49,106 nt of DNA from Tannerellaceae bacterium (GTDB taxonomy: Bacteria; Bacteroidota; Bacteroidia; Bacteroidales; Tannerellaceae), in assembly GCA_031280645.1 (NCBI GenBank), contig JAITGL010000033.1, positions 1 to 49,106 on the forward strand, read 5' to 3'. The position numbers were made by a program, and so were the translations under genes. The notes below the pieces were generated by a model. That model was given only the letters and a program-made list of their open reading frames with translations, did no database searches and was not told the DNA's origin. Positions 41,977-49,106 of this stretch are shown one piece after another; position 1 is the stretch's first letter; every line of letters starts with the position of its first letter.

Positions 41977-42695
41977 AAAACCAACTCATCAATAAAGTTA
42001 TACAAATATTTTAATCCTTCATACAGGAAGAAAAGAGGTAAAATCTCTTGGGCGCAAAGGTACAACAAAATATACAAGATGCCTATACTCTTGAGATTAA
42101 ATATCCGAATGCTCTTGTAAACAATGAGTAACCTCCACGCTGCAAACAAAATCACAAACATTATAACAGCCGCCTTCTCATACCCCGTAATGAACGAAAT
42201 CCACAGAACGGGTATATACAGCAGCGCTCCCCACATGGCCGTAGCCGCCGTATAGCCTGTGCGCCAATTCCGGTAACGGTCGGGCCTCGTGAATATGGAC
42301 CCGATCGTTGCGTACATTATCCGCTTGAAAACGTAATATGCCAGCAGCAGCGCAAACAGCGCCCCGATCACTACAAGATTAGCGCCCACGCCCGAATAAT
42401 TGTCGATGTAACGCTGGTTGCGGCTGAACAGAAACAAGGCAAGCGAACACAGAAACAAGCTCTGGAAAATCATGAAGCTGCGAAACACCGTCTCATTACC
42501 GCCAACCTCCTCAAACAAGCTCAAGCGATCCTTTGCATGAACAACGTCGCGCACCATCTTGTCGAATAAGCGGTAATTAGAGCGGAATACAATCGCAAAC
42601 ATGATCAGCAAACCCAACAAAAGCACGACAACCATATCGCTAATCAATTGCTCCTTCCATATACTAATCCCCGAGTATCCTTCTAAACCTTGCAT
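41967..42695 (-). CDS. DUF4271 membrane protein
   Basis: The 242-residue product has about six membrane segments (VVVLLLGLLIMFAIVF, SFMIFQSLFLCSLALFLFS, LVVIGALFALLLAYYVF and others). It matches DUF4271, a Bacteroidota family found upstream of hemD. Its function is unknown; its place before haem, RNase P and membrane-insertion genes is conserved. It has its own -7 box (42718-42725) 22 bases upstream. The coding strand is richer in G and T than that of the convergent neighbours. Confidence 0.85.
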   Translation of the reverse strand: MQGLEGYSGISIWKEQLISDMVVVLLLGLLIMFAIVFRSNYRLFDKMVRDVVHAKDRLSLFEEVGGNETVFRSFMIFQSLFLCSLALFLFSRNQRYIDNYSGVGANLVVIGALFALLLAYYVFKRIMYATIGSIFTRPDRYRNWRTGYTAATAMWGALLYIPVLWISFITGYEKAAVIMFVILFAAWRLLIVYKSIRIFNLKSIGILYILLYLCAQEILPLFFLYEGLKYLYNFIDELVLWY

Positions 42696-42717
42696 GTTAA
42701 TAATTTAATTTTTTTTG

Positions 42718-42725
42718 CAAAGGTA
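42718..42725 (-). promoter_or_regulatory. -7 box of the DUF4271-hemD-rnpA-yidD unit
   Basis: TACCTTTG on the minus strand, 22 bases before the ATG at 42695. Confidence 0.55.
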
Positions 42726-42748
42726 CTCGAATTAACTAACCCCTTTTG

Positions 42749-42756
42749 TATTTTTG
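42749..42756 (+). promoter_or_regulatory. -7 box of phoH
   Basis: TATTTTTG, 21 bases before the ATG at 42778. An in-frame ATG at 42754 overlaps it and can be excluded as the start. Confidence 0.55.
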
Positions 42757-42777
42757 TATTCATTAAGAATTGTCGGA

Positions 42778-43752
42778 ATGATAGAACGAATATATATTAT
42801 CGAGAATGTAGACCCGGTTGTTTTCTACGGAGTAAACAACGCCAATCTCCAGCTTGTCAGAACTCTCTTCCCCAAATTGCGTATCGTGGCAAGAGGCAAC
42901 GTCGTTAAAGTAATAGGCGATGAAGACGAATCCGAGACATTCCTTAAAAAACTAAAGGAACTCGAAAAATACTGCGAGGAATACAACGCCATGAACGAAA
43001 ACGCAATCCTCGACATCCTTAAAGGCAACACGCCCGCAACAACGCGCCTCGACAACCTCATCATCTACGGCATGAACGGCAAACCAATCCTCGCCCGAAC
43101 CACAAACCAGCAACAACTCGTAACACTCTTTGAAGAAAACGACCTCGCATTCGTAACCGGACCAGCCGGATCAGGAAAAACCTACACTGCAATAGCCCTC
43201 GCAGTAAGAGCCCTCAAAAACCGGGCCGTACGCAAAATCATACTCAGCAGACCAGCCGTTGAAGCAGGCGAAAAACTCGGATTCCTGCCCGGCGACATGA
43301 AAGAAAAAATCGACCCCTACCTCCAGCCACTGTACGACGCCCTCGAAGACATGATACCGCTCGTCAAGCTGAAAGAATACCTCGAAAACAAGACAATCAG
43401 CATCGCCCCGCTCGCCTTTATGCGCGGACGAACCCTCGCCGACGCCGTCGTTATACTCGACGAAGCGCAAAATACAACCATCCCGCAAATCAAAATGTTC
43501 CTCACCCGACTGGGCATGAACGCCAAAATGATACTCACAGGCGACGTTACACAAATAGACCTCGCCCCATCGCAAACCTCCGGACTCATACACGCAATGA
43601 AACTACTGCGCAACATACCCGGCATAGCCCGAATAGAATTCGGAAAAGAAGACATCGTACGGCACAAGCTCGTACAACGCATCGTTGAAGCATACGAAAA
43701 AGAAAACAACAAAACCGGCAACGGCACAACCGCACATAATACCCATACATAA
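42778..43752 (+). CDS. phoH: PhoH family ATPase
   Basis: The product (324 residues from the ATG at 42778) has an N-terminal KH-like region (about 25-70), the Walker A loop GPAGSGKT (128-135) and Walker [10 protein letters not shown] (about 226-234), followed by the GDVTQIDL block. PhoH ATPases are linked to RNA metabolism and may act with YbeY or RNases. It is first in a run with purC, ubiE and aroE, with gaps of 11, 1 and 46 bp. This run is strongly A/C-rich on the coding strand. Confidence 0.9.
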   Translation: MIERIYIIENVDPVVFYGVNNANLQLVRTLFPKLRIVARGNVVKVIGDEDESETFLKKLKELEKYCEEYNAMNENAILDILKGNTPATTRLDNLIIYGMNGKPILARTTNQQQLVTLFEENDLAFVTGPAGSGKTYTAIALAVRALKNRAVRKIILSRPAVEAGEKLGFLPGDMKEKIDPYLQPLYDALEDMIPLVKLKEYLENKTISIAPLAFMRGRTLADAVVILDEAQNTTIPQIKMFLTRLGMNAKMILTGDVTQIDLAPSQTSGLIHAMKLLRNIPGIARIEFGKEDIVRHKLVQRIVEAYEKENNKTGNGTTAHNTHT

Positions 43753-43763
43753 AACAACAAGCA

Positions 43764-44714
43764 ATGAACGCAGCTCTAATAACGACAAACCTCCGGCTGC
43801 CCGGACAAACAAGCCTCTACCAGGGCAAAGTACGCGACGTATACACCCTCGACAACGACATCCTCGTCATGATCGTAACCGACCGCATCTCAGCCTTCGA
43901 CGTCGTACTCCCCGAAGGAATACCGCACAAAGGAGAAACACTCAACCGCATCGCATCCCTCTCCCTCGACGCAACCACCGACATCTGCCCCAACTGGAAG
44001 CTCGCAACCCCCGACCCCATGGTAACCGCAGGAATACGATGCGAAAGCTTCCCCGTAGAAATGATAGTGAGAGGATACCTCTGCGGAAGCGCATGGCGGG
44101 CATATAAAAACGGCGCAAGAGAAATATGCGGAGTGCCGATCCCGCAAGGAATGCGCGAAAACCAACGCTTCCCCGTACCCATCATCACCCCAACAACCAA
44201 AGCCGAACACGGAATGCACGACCAGGACATCTCCCGCGAAGACATCATCGGCAAAGGAATAATATCCCAATCAGATTACGCGCTCCTCGAAAAATACTCC
44301 GCCGAACTGTTCGCCCGCGGAAGCGAAATAGCCGAGCGGAGAGGACTCATACTCGTCGACACCAAATACGAATTCGGCACGCGCGACGGAATAATCTACC
44401 TGATCGACGAAATACACACCCCCGACTCATCCCGCTACTTCTACGCCGACGGATACCAGGAACGATTCCGGAACAACCAGCCACAGCGGCAACTCTCCAA
44501 AGAATTTGTACGCGAATGGCTAATGGATAACGGCTTCCAAGGACAAGACGGGCAAGCCGTACCGGCAATGACCCCCGCCGTGGTACAATCCATAAGCGAA
44601 CGATACATAGAGCTCTTTGAACGCATAACCGGCGAAACCTTCAAACCCGGCAACGACGCCAACATCGCCGCCCGAATCGAAACCAACATCCTCAACTGGC
44701 TAAACGATAAATAA
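43764..44714 (+). CDS. purC: Phosphoribosylaminoimidazole-succinocarboxamide synthase
   Basis: The 316-residue product has the SAICAR synthetase signatures: [14 protein letters not shown] at the start, the [19 protein letters not shown] block and the [13 protein letters not shown] run. It joins aspartate to CAIR in purine synthesis. It is the longer type of the family (about 300 residues) with a C-terminal extension. It starts 11 bp after phoH and ends 1 bp before ubiE. Confidence 0.95.
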   Translation: MNAALITTNLRLPGQTSLYQGKVRDVYTLDNDILVMIVTDRISAFDVVLPEGIPHKGETLNRIASLSLDATTDICPNWKLATPDPMVTAGIRCESFPVEMIVRGYLCGSAWRAYKNGAREICGVPIPQGMRENQRFPVPIITPTTKAEHGMHDQDISREDIIGKGIISQSDYALLEKYSAELFARGSEIAERRGLILVDTKYEFGTRDGIIYLIDEIHTPDSSRYFYADGYQERFRNNQPQRQLSKEFVREWLMDNGFQGQDGQAVPAMTPAVVQSISERYIELFERITGETFKPGNDANIAARIETNILNWLNDK

Positions 44715-44715
44715 A

Positions 44716-45462
44716 ATGACCCGCGCCCCGCAACAAATCCTGCCCTACGACAGCCCCGAAAGCAAAAGCCGGCAAATAACCCGCATGTTTAACAGCATCG
44801 CCCCAACATACGACCGGCTAAACCGCACCCTGTCGCTCGGGCTCGACGCCCGCTGGAGGCGCAAAGCCGCAGAATCGCTCCGCACAAGCTCGCCACGCAC
44901 AATACTCGACCTCGCCGCCGGCACCGCCGACCTCTCCATCGAAATGGCCCGCCGCCTGCAACCGCAACGAATCGTAGCCGCCGACATCTCCGAGAAAATG
45001 ATGGAGATAGGACGACGGAAAGTAGCCCGCGCCGGACTCTCCGCAACCATCGCCTTCGAGCTCTGCGACTGCCTCGACATAGCCTGCCCCGACAACAGCT
45101 ACGACGCCGTAACAATAGCCTTCGGCCTGCGCAACCTCGAAAACCTGGAACTCGCAATAGCCGAAATGCAACGGGTACTCAAACCCGGAGGACGCCTCGC
45201 AATACTCGAGCTCTCAACCCCGCAGGCATTTCCGCTCAAACAATTATACCGCCTTTACTCCACAACCATAATACCCCTCGCAGGCGGATGGCTGTCCGGC
45301 GAAAAGCAAGCCTACCGATACCTCCCGGCCTCTATACGCGCCGTCCCGCAAGGCAAAGAGATGACAGCCCTGATCGAGCGGCAAGGATTCAGCCAGGTAC
45401 AGGCCCGAAGCCTCGCGCTCGGCATAAGCTCCCTTTACACCGGCGTGAAAAACGCCGGATAA
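44716..45462 (+). CDS. ubiE: Demethylmenaquinone methyltransferase UbiE/MenG
   Basis: The 248-residue product has the UbiE signatures: MFNSIAPTYDRLNRTLSLG (25-43), the SAM-binding ILDLAAGTADL, and YDAVTIAFGLRNLENLE. It makes the last methyl transfer of menaquinone synthesis, which fits the quinone of Bacteroidota. It starts one base after the purC stop. Length is normal. Confidence 0.95.
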   Translation: MTRAPQQILPYDSPESKSRQITRMFNSIAPTYDRLNRTLSLGLDARWRRKAAESLRTSSPRTILDLAAGTADLSIEMARRLQPQRIVAADISEKMMEIGRRKVARAGLSATIAFELCDCLDIACPDNSYDAVTIAFGLRNLENLELAIAEMQRVLKPGGRLAILELSTPQAFPLKQLYRLYSTTIIPLAGGWLSGEKQAYRYLPASIRAVPQGKEMTALIERQGFSQVQARSLALGISSLYTGVKNAG

Positions 45463-45508
45463 CAACCCAATCACTTACTAAAACACATTATAAACATTAA
45501 AGAACAAA

Positions 45509-46258
45509 ATGAAAAAGTACGGTTTAATAGGTTACCCACTTGGGCACTCTTTCTCGATAGATTACTTTAACCGCAAGTTCCGGGAAGAAAACATCGACGC
45601 GCGCTACGTTAATTTTGAGCTGCAAAACATAAGCGAACTCAAGCTCATCCTGAATGAAAACCCCGACCTCAACGGCCTCAACGTAACCCTCCCCTACAAG
45701 GTTGCGGTAATGAACCTCCTCGACGATATCGACAACGACGCCCGACGGATAGGCGCCGTTAACGTCATATCAATCCGCAAAGCAGCCTTTGGACGCATCA
45801 AGCTTAAAGGATACAATACAGACGTTATCGGATTCACAAAGTCGATCGAAGCCCTCCTCAAGCCATCCCACCGGCGAGCCCTCATACTCGGCTCCGGAGG
45901 CTCCTCAAAGGCCGTGCGGTACGCCCTCAAGCAGCTCGGAGTAGAACCAACCATCGTATCCCGCACCGACCGCGACTTCTGCATAAGGTACGACGAGATA
46001 ACCCCCGACACCATGAGCCGCTACACCGTAATCGTAAACTGCACCCCCGTAGGAATGCACCCCAACGCGCAGCAATGCCCCAACATCCCCTACGACTGCA
46101 TCACCCCCGACCACCTGCTTTACGACCTGCTCTACAACCCCGAAGAAACACTCTTCATGCAGAAAGGCAAAGCCCGCGGAGCAACCGTTACAAACGGCCT
46201 TGAGATGCTGCTCCTCCAAGCCTTCGCCTCATGGGAAATCTGGAACAGGCCCGGCTGA
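45509..46258 (+). CDS. aroE: Shikimate dehydrogenase
   Basis: The 249-residue product has the shikimate dehydrogenase pattern: GLIGYPLGHSFS at the start, NGLNVTLPYKVAVM, the NADP-binding GSGGSSKAVRYAL, and NCTPVGMHPNAQQ. It reduces 3-dehydroshikimate in the aromatic amino-acid pathway. It is slightly short but complete. It follows ubiE by 46 bp. A perfect hairpin follows at 46329-46380. Confidence 0.95.
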   Translation: MKKYGLIGYPLGHSFSIDYFNRKFREENIDARYVNFELQNISELKLILNENPDLNGLNVTLPYKVAVMNLLDDIDNDARRIGAVNVISIRKAAFGRIKLKGYNTDVIGFTKSIEALLKPSHRRALILGSGGSSKAVRYALKQLGVEPTIVSRTDRDFCIRYDEITPDTMSRYTVIVNCTPVGMHPNAQQCPNIPYDCITPDHLLYDLLYNPEETLFMQKGKARGATVTNGLEMLLLQAFASWEIWNRPG

Positions 46259-46328
46259 TCCTTGCAGCGCCCCGGCGATAACGCCCTGCCCCGCCGCAAG
46301 CCCCGCATCCCCCTCAATTAAAAACTGC

Positions 46329-46380
46329 AATGCCGCCCGACCGGTACATTCCTCCACAGAGGATGCCGGCGGGCGGCATT
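46329..46380 (+). terminator. Hairpin after aroE
   Basis: Arms AATGCCGCCCG and CGGGCGGCATT (11 bp, perfect) surround a 30-base interior with a further CCGG pair. The T run is only weak and distant (near 46400), so termination is likely but not certain. Confidence 0.6.
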
Positions 46381-46406
46381 CCCATTAATATATTCCCGCT
46401 TTTTTG

Positions 46407-46722
46407 CCGGAGGGTTTTGCTTTCATTACAAAACCCTCCGGAATCTGCCAGGAGGCTTTGTATTCAATACAAAATACCCAAGAATCTGCCAGGAGATTTT
46501 GTATTCAATGTAAAACGCTCCGGAATCTGCCAGGCGACTTTGTATTTGATATAAAATGCTCCGGAATCTGCCAGGAGGCTTTGTATTTAATATAAAATGC
46601 CCCGGAATCTGCCAGGAGGCTTTGTATTTAATGCAAAATATCCCGGAATCTGCCAGGAGGCTTTGTATTCGATACAACACCGTCTGGCAGATTCCGGATG
46701 GTTTTGTATTGAATACAATGGG
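46407..46722. repeat. Array F: six 41-bp units with inverted edges
   Basis: Six direct units start at 46441, 46482, 46523, 46564, 46605 and 46646, each exactly 41 bp, beginning GAATCTGCCAGGAGG and containing a TTGTATT-N-AATACAA-like palindrome. On the right the unit is inverted (CTGGCAGATTCC at 46684-46695). The left edge (46407-46440) and the right edge share CCGGA(G/T)GGTTTTG. It lies between aroE and the DUF6261 gene. Confidence 0.95.
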
Positions 46723-46784
46723 GCAACGAAAATTCCGCCGGCATACATATACAATCTATCTGTTCCAAATCCCCGGAATTATTA

Positions 46785-46792
46785 TACCTTTG
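46785..46792 (+). promoter_or_regulatory. -7 box of the DUF6261 gene
   Basis: TACCTTTG, 32 bases before the ATG at 46825. Confidence 0.5.
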
Positions 46793-46824
46793 GCGCATTA
46801 GTAATAATCAAAATTTTACATTAA

Positions 46825-47697
46825 ATGGATAAGCCTATTAGCGAACCTTTCAAAACCGCATCGCAAAGATTAAGAGCTCCGGAGCACGCCAATGTATATT
46901 CAGGGGATATAATCCCGGCCATCGACCCTTTTGTAGGATATGTTCCGGGACTGTTATCCGTTTACGCTCCTTTTAAAGCCGCTGCCGGAGCGGAGGAGGC
47001 TATTTATCAGAATATCCTGGCCTCGGCCCTTACGCCCGAACTTGTATTCCTTCACCGCAAGCGGATTTCGGGCTACCTGCTGTTTAAAACCAACGTATTC
47101 CACGCCGAGTTTTCCGATCTCGCCGCCAATGTGGAGGCCTTTCATGTTCTCCTTCCTTTAGTCAACTCTTATAAAGGGGCTACCAAGGGTAGCTATATGG
47201 GCGTAGGCGGAATGATTGCCAACTTCACTGCCGATTGCGAGAAGCCGGCTTACGCAGCTCATGTTGCGGCTTTGGGGCTTACGGCCCTGAACAACGAAAC
47301 GAAGAGCGCGAATACAACCTTCATGCAAAAGTTTATCGAGCGCTCGGTCGACAAGGAGCAGGCCGCGAACAAGGGCAAAATGTCGGAGGCACGACGGGCT
47401 ACCGACGCTGCCTTCGAGGTGGTGGTTAACGCAACTAACGTTATCTATGCCATGAACGAGTATGGGGCAAAAGATCCTGCGCTGAAAGAAAATCTCCTGA
47501 AAATTATTGTTCCGATCAATGCCGCCATCCACGAGATGAAGCTGCTGCTCGCGCGCCGCCGGCGCCGACACGCTCCGCCGACGCCGGACCGGGCCGGCGA
47601 GGGCTCGCAAACTGATGCCGCCGGTCTCGCCGACCTGTATATCGACCTTCAGGCAATTGATCCCAGCGGGAGTGACCGGCCGGCCGCTGGGGAGTGA
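46825..47697 (+). CDS. DUF6261-like hypothetical protein
   Basis: The 290-residue product has a long helical body (about 10-240) with charged heptads, like DUF6261, a Bacteroidales family of unknown role. It has no signal peptide. The C-terminal 50 residues are Arg-, Pro- and Ala-rich (LARRRRRHAPPTPDRAGE) and probably disordered. The last bases hold a direct repeat (GGAGTGACCGGCCGG, 22 bp apart, near 47669 and 47691) that also contains the stop codon, so the tail may have been changed by duplication. Confidence 0.6.
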   Translation: MDKPISEPFKTASQRLRAPEHANVYSGDIIPAIDPFVGYVPGLLSVYAPFKAAAGAEEAIYQNILASALTPELVFLHRKRISGYLLFKTNVFHAEFSDLAANVEAFHVLLPLVNSYKGATKGSYMGVGGMIANFTADCEKPAYAAHVAALGLTALNNETKSANTTFMQKFIERSVDKEQAANKGKMSEARRATDAAFEVVVNATNVIYAMNEYGAKDPALKENLLKIIVPINAAIHEMKLLLARRRRRHAPPTPDRAGEGSQTDAAGLADLYIDLQAIDPSGSDRPAAGE

Positions 47698-47725
47698 CCG
47701 GCCGGCGGTTTATCCTGTAATGAAA

Positions 47726-47763
47726 AAGGAGCCGTTGAACGTATATGGGTTCAACGGCTCCTT
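47726..47763. terminator. Bidirectional terminator
   Basis: A perfect 15-bp stem (AAGGAGCCGTTGAAC with its complement) around an 8-base loop, between the convergent DUF6261 and GH57 genes. Confidence 0.85.
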
Positions 47764-47786
47764 GGCGTGTTACGGGGGAGGCGGGC

Positions 47787-49073
47787 TCAGGCTTTCTTTG
47801 TCCGGAGCTTCTCCAGCTCTTTCTTTAGCTTCCCGATCTCTTCGCCCTGGTTCTTGATGGTGGTGAGGAGGGAGTTGAGCTCCTCGTTCTCGATCGAGGA
47901 TGGGAACTGGGCGTTGACGCGGATTATGAAGTCGGACAGGACGTTCATGTAGTTGTTGAACGCTTCGTAGGGATTGTCGTAGGGGCTGAAGCCTTTTTCG
48001 CCCGGATGCTTGGTGTTCATGTAGTAGAAGTGGTCGCTGCTTTGGAGGTAGTTCCAGTCCTGGAGGATGCGGCGGTTTTGCGTTAGGCGAACGCGCTCGC
48101 CTATCTCGTTTATCTTGCCGAAGGCTTCCTGCTGGAGAACGTTGCCGAGCCATGAGCTGCAATCTTTCTCTTCGTCGACCCACGACATTGGGTATGGCGC
48201 CGATATGCCGCCCACGGGCTTAAGCAGGGCGAACACTTCCGAGGGGGTTTGGAACCCGATGCCTCGCTCTTCGGCATGGCGGGGGAGGTAACGGAAGAAG
48301 TCGAATATGCCGGTGCTGGCTGCGTGGAATGATCCGAGCACGTCGTAGTTCATGAAGAGGTTGATGATTTGCTCTTCGGCCGGCGTTGCGGCTATCCAGG
48401 AGATAAACTTGTTGGCGGTTAACGGGTACTCGCTCCAGCCGTAGTTCTTGAACCGGATGGAGACGTCTTCGCTGAAGCGGTCGTTCTTGAGCAGGAGCTT
48501 CAGGCTTGGGCGAACGATGGAGGTATACACATAGTTAGGGCTTTTCCATCCGAGCACGTGCTTGGCTCCTTCGGCCAGCATTCCGTCGAATCCCATTTGC
48601 GATACGAGCTCCGATATTTCGTCGGAATAGATGAGCTCGGTGTTGCGGAAGACCTTTGGCCTGACGCCGAAGAGGTCGTTGATCTTGTCGCTGTGCCGTT
48701 TCACCTGGGCTTCGAACTCTCCGGCGTCGCCCAGAGAGGCAAGCGAGTGGGCGTAGGTTTCGGCGAGGAACTCAACGCATCCGGTGCGAGTCATTTCGCG
48801 GAAGCCGTCGATCACCTCCGGAGTGTAGATCTCCATCTGTTCGAGGGCTACGCCTGAAATGGAGAAGGCGGCTTTAAACCGGCCGTTGGAGGCTTTGATC
48901 ATCTCCAGCATGAGCTTGTTGGCGGGGAGGTAGCAGCGGTTGGCAATGTCGCGGATTATTTCTTCGTTCTGGAAGTCGTCGAAATAATAGTTGTCGTTCC
49001 CTATGTCGAAGAAGCGATACCTCTTGAGGCGGAACGGCTGGTGGAGTTGGAAGTAGAAACAAATTGTTTTCAT
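47787..49073 (-). CDS. Glycoside hydrolase family 57 protein
   Basis: The 428-residue product has the GH57 start FYFQLHQPFRLKRYRFFDIG (6-25), the block EFLAETYAHSLASL (about 145-158), RNTELIYSDEI, and the FMNYDVLGSFHAASTGIFDF region that is usually near the catalytic Asp. GH57 enzymes are alpha-glucan hydrolases or branching enzymes. The last part (about 395-428) is a coiled-coil-like helix (LKKELEKLRTKKA). It lacks a signal peptide, so it is cytoplasmic, fitting storage-glycogen or maltodextrin metabolism. The start at 49073 gives the family N-terminus. Confidence 0.9.
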   Translation of the reverse strand: MKTICFYFQLHQPFRLKRYRFFDIGNDNYYFDDFQNEEIIRDIANRCYLPANKLMLEMIKASNGRFKAAFSISGVALEQMEIYTPEVIDGFREMTRTGCVEFLAETYAHSLASLGDAGEFEAQVKRHSDKINDLFGVRPKVFRNTELIYSDEISELVSQMGFDGMLAEGAKHVLGWKSPNYVYTSIVRPSLKLLLKNDRFSEDVSIRFKNYGWSEYPLTANKFISWIAATPAEEQIINLFMNYDVLGSFHAASTGIFDFFRYLPRHAEERGIGFQTPSEVFALLKPVGGISAPYPMSWVDEEKDCSSWLGNVLQQEAFGKINEIGERVRLTQNRRILQDWNYLQSSDHFYYMNTKHPGEKGFSPYDNPYEAFNNYMNVLSDFIIRVNAQFPSSIENEELNSLLTTIKNQGEEIGKLKKELEKLRTKKA

Positions 49074-49106
49074 ATTATTAGATTTTATGCGTATTAACGG
49101 TTAATA

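Overview
The window looks like a chromosomal segment of a Bacteroidales-type bacterium (phylum Bacteroidota). The evidence is the gene content (families DUF4837, DUF4271, DUF6599 and DUF6261, six-bladed propeller lipoprotein, head-GIN adhesin, Bacteroides-type integrase), the order DUF4271-hemD-rnpA-yidD, lipoproteins with short lipoboxes, a C-terminus resembling a type IX secretion sorting domain at the left edge, and promoters of the Bacteroidota type (-7 box TAnnTTTG, no strong Shine-Dalgarno sequences).

Layout. 1-117 is the tail of a secreted protein. 211-4743 (minus) holds an OPT transporter with a PqqD-like partner, then DUF4837 with a divergent PdxA. 5096-6389 holds an RsmI-like methyltransferase and a hexapeptide acyltransferase. 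6386-7237 is an AraC regulator. 7511-10375 is a pyrE-SRPBCC-argH-lipoprotein run. 10853-14557 holds a double ThuA-domain protein, glyS and an FKBP lipoprotein. 14598-15939 is tRNA-Arg(CCT) with a lone tyrosine integrase. 16682-20022 holds cysK, a DUF6434 remnant, two tandem small secreted paralogues and a second AraC regulator. After tRNA-Gly(CCC), 20266-22557 is argB, an EamA transporter and a LOG-family protein. 23241-27042 (minus) is rlmN, ppiD and a GNAT. 27161-29227 is a Tat-exported aldo/keto reductase and a DUF6599 protein. 29317-30042 is an unknown gene.

30842-36555 is an AT-rich defence island with two restriction-modification systems. The first (adenine-type methylase plus endonuclease) is bracketed by a duplicated terminator of about 54 bp. 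The second has a membrane protein with a possible PH-like domain, a 5-methylcytosine methylase, a putative endonuclease and Vsr. Then follow a six-bladed propeller lipoprotein, a Gfo/Idh/MocA oxidoreductase and a GIN adhesin. 40585-42695 is DUF4271-hemD-rnpA-yidD, 42778-46258 is phoH-purC-ubiE-aroE, and the window ends with a DUF6261 protein and a GH57 glycosidase.

The most striking non-coding feature is a set of six intergenic arrays (near 4.9, 10.6, 16.4, 22.9, 30.3 and 46.6 kb). Each is made of different sequence, but all are built on units of 21 bp (or 42 bp) or exactly 41 bp, with almost no indels and many substitutions. Each unit carries a short palindrome. Two arrays share the dyad TTTCAA-N6-TTGAAA. 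The constant length with a free sequence, at about two or four helical turns, is the best candidate here for an undescribed system. A second theme is leaderless starts: four genes have a -7 box followed by exactly four bases and then ATG. All family assignments are from reading the sequence; no database search was run.
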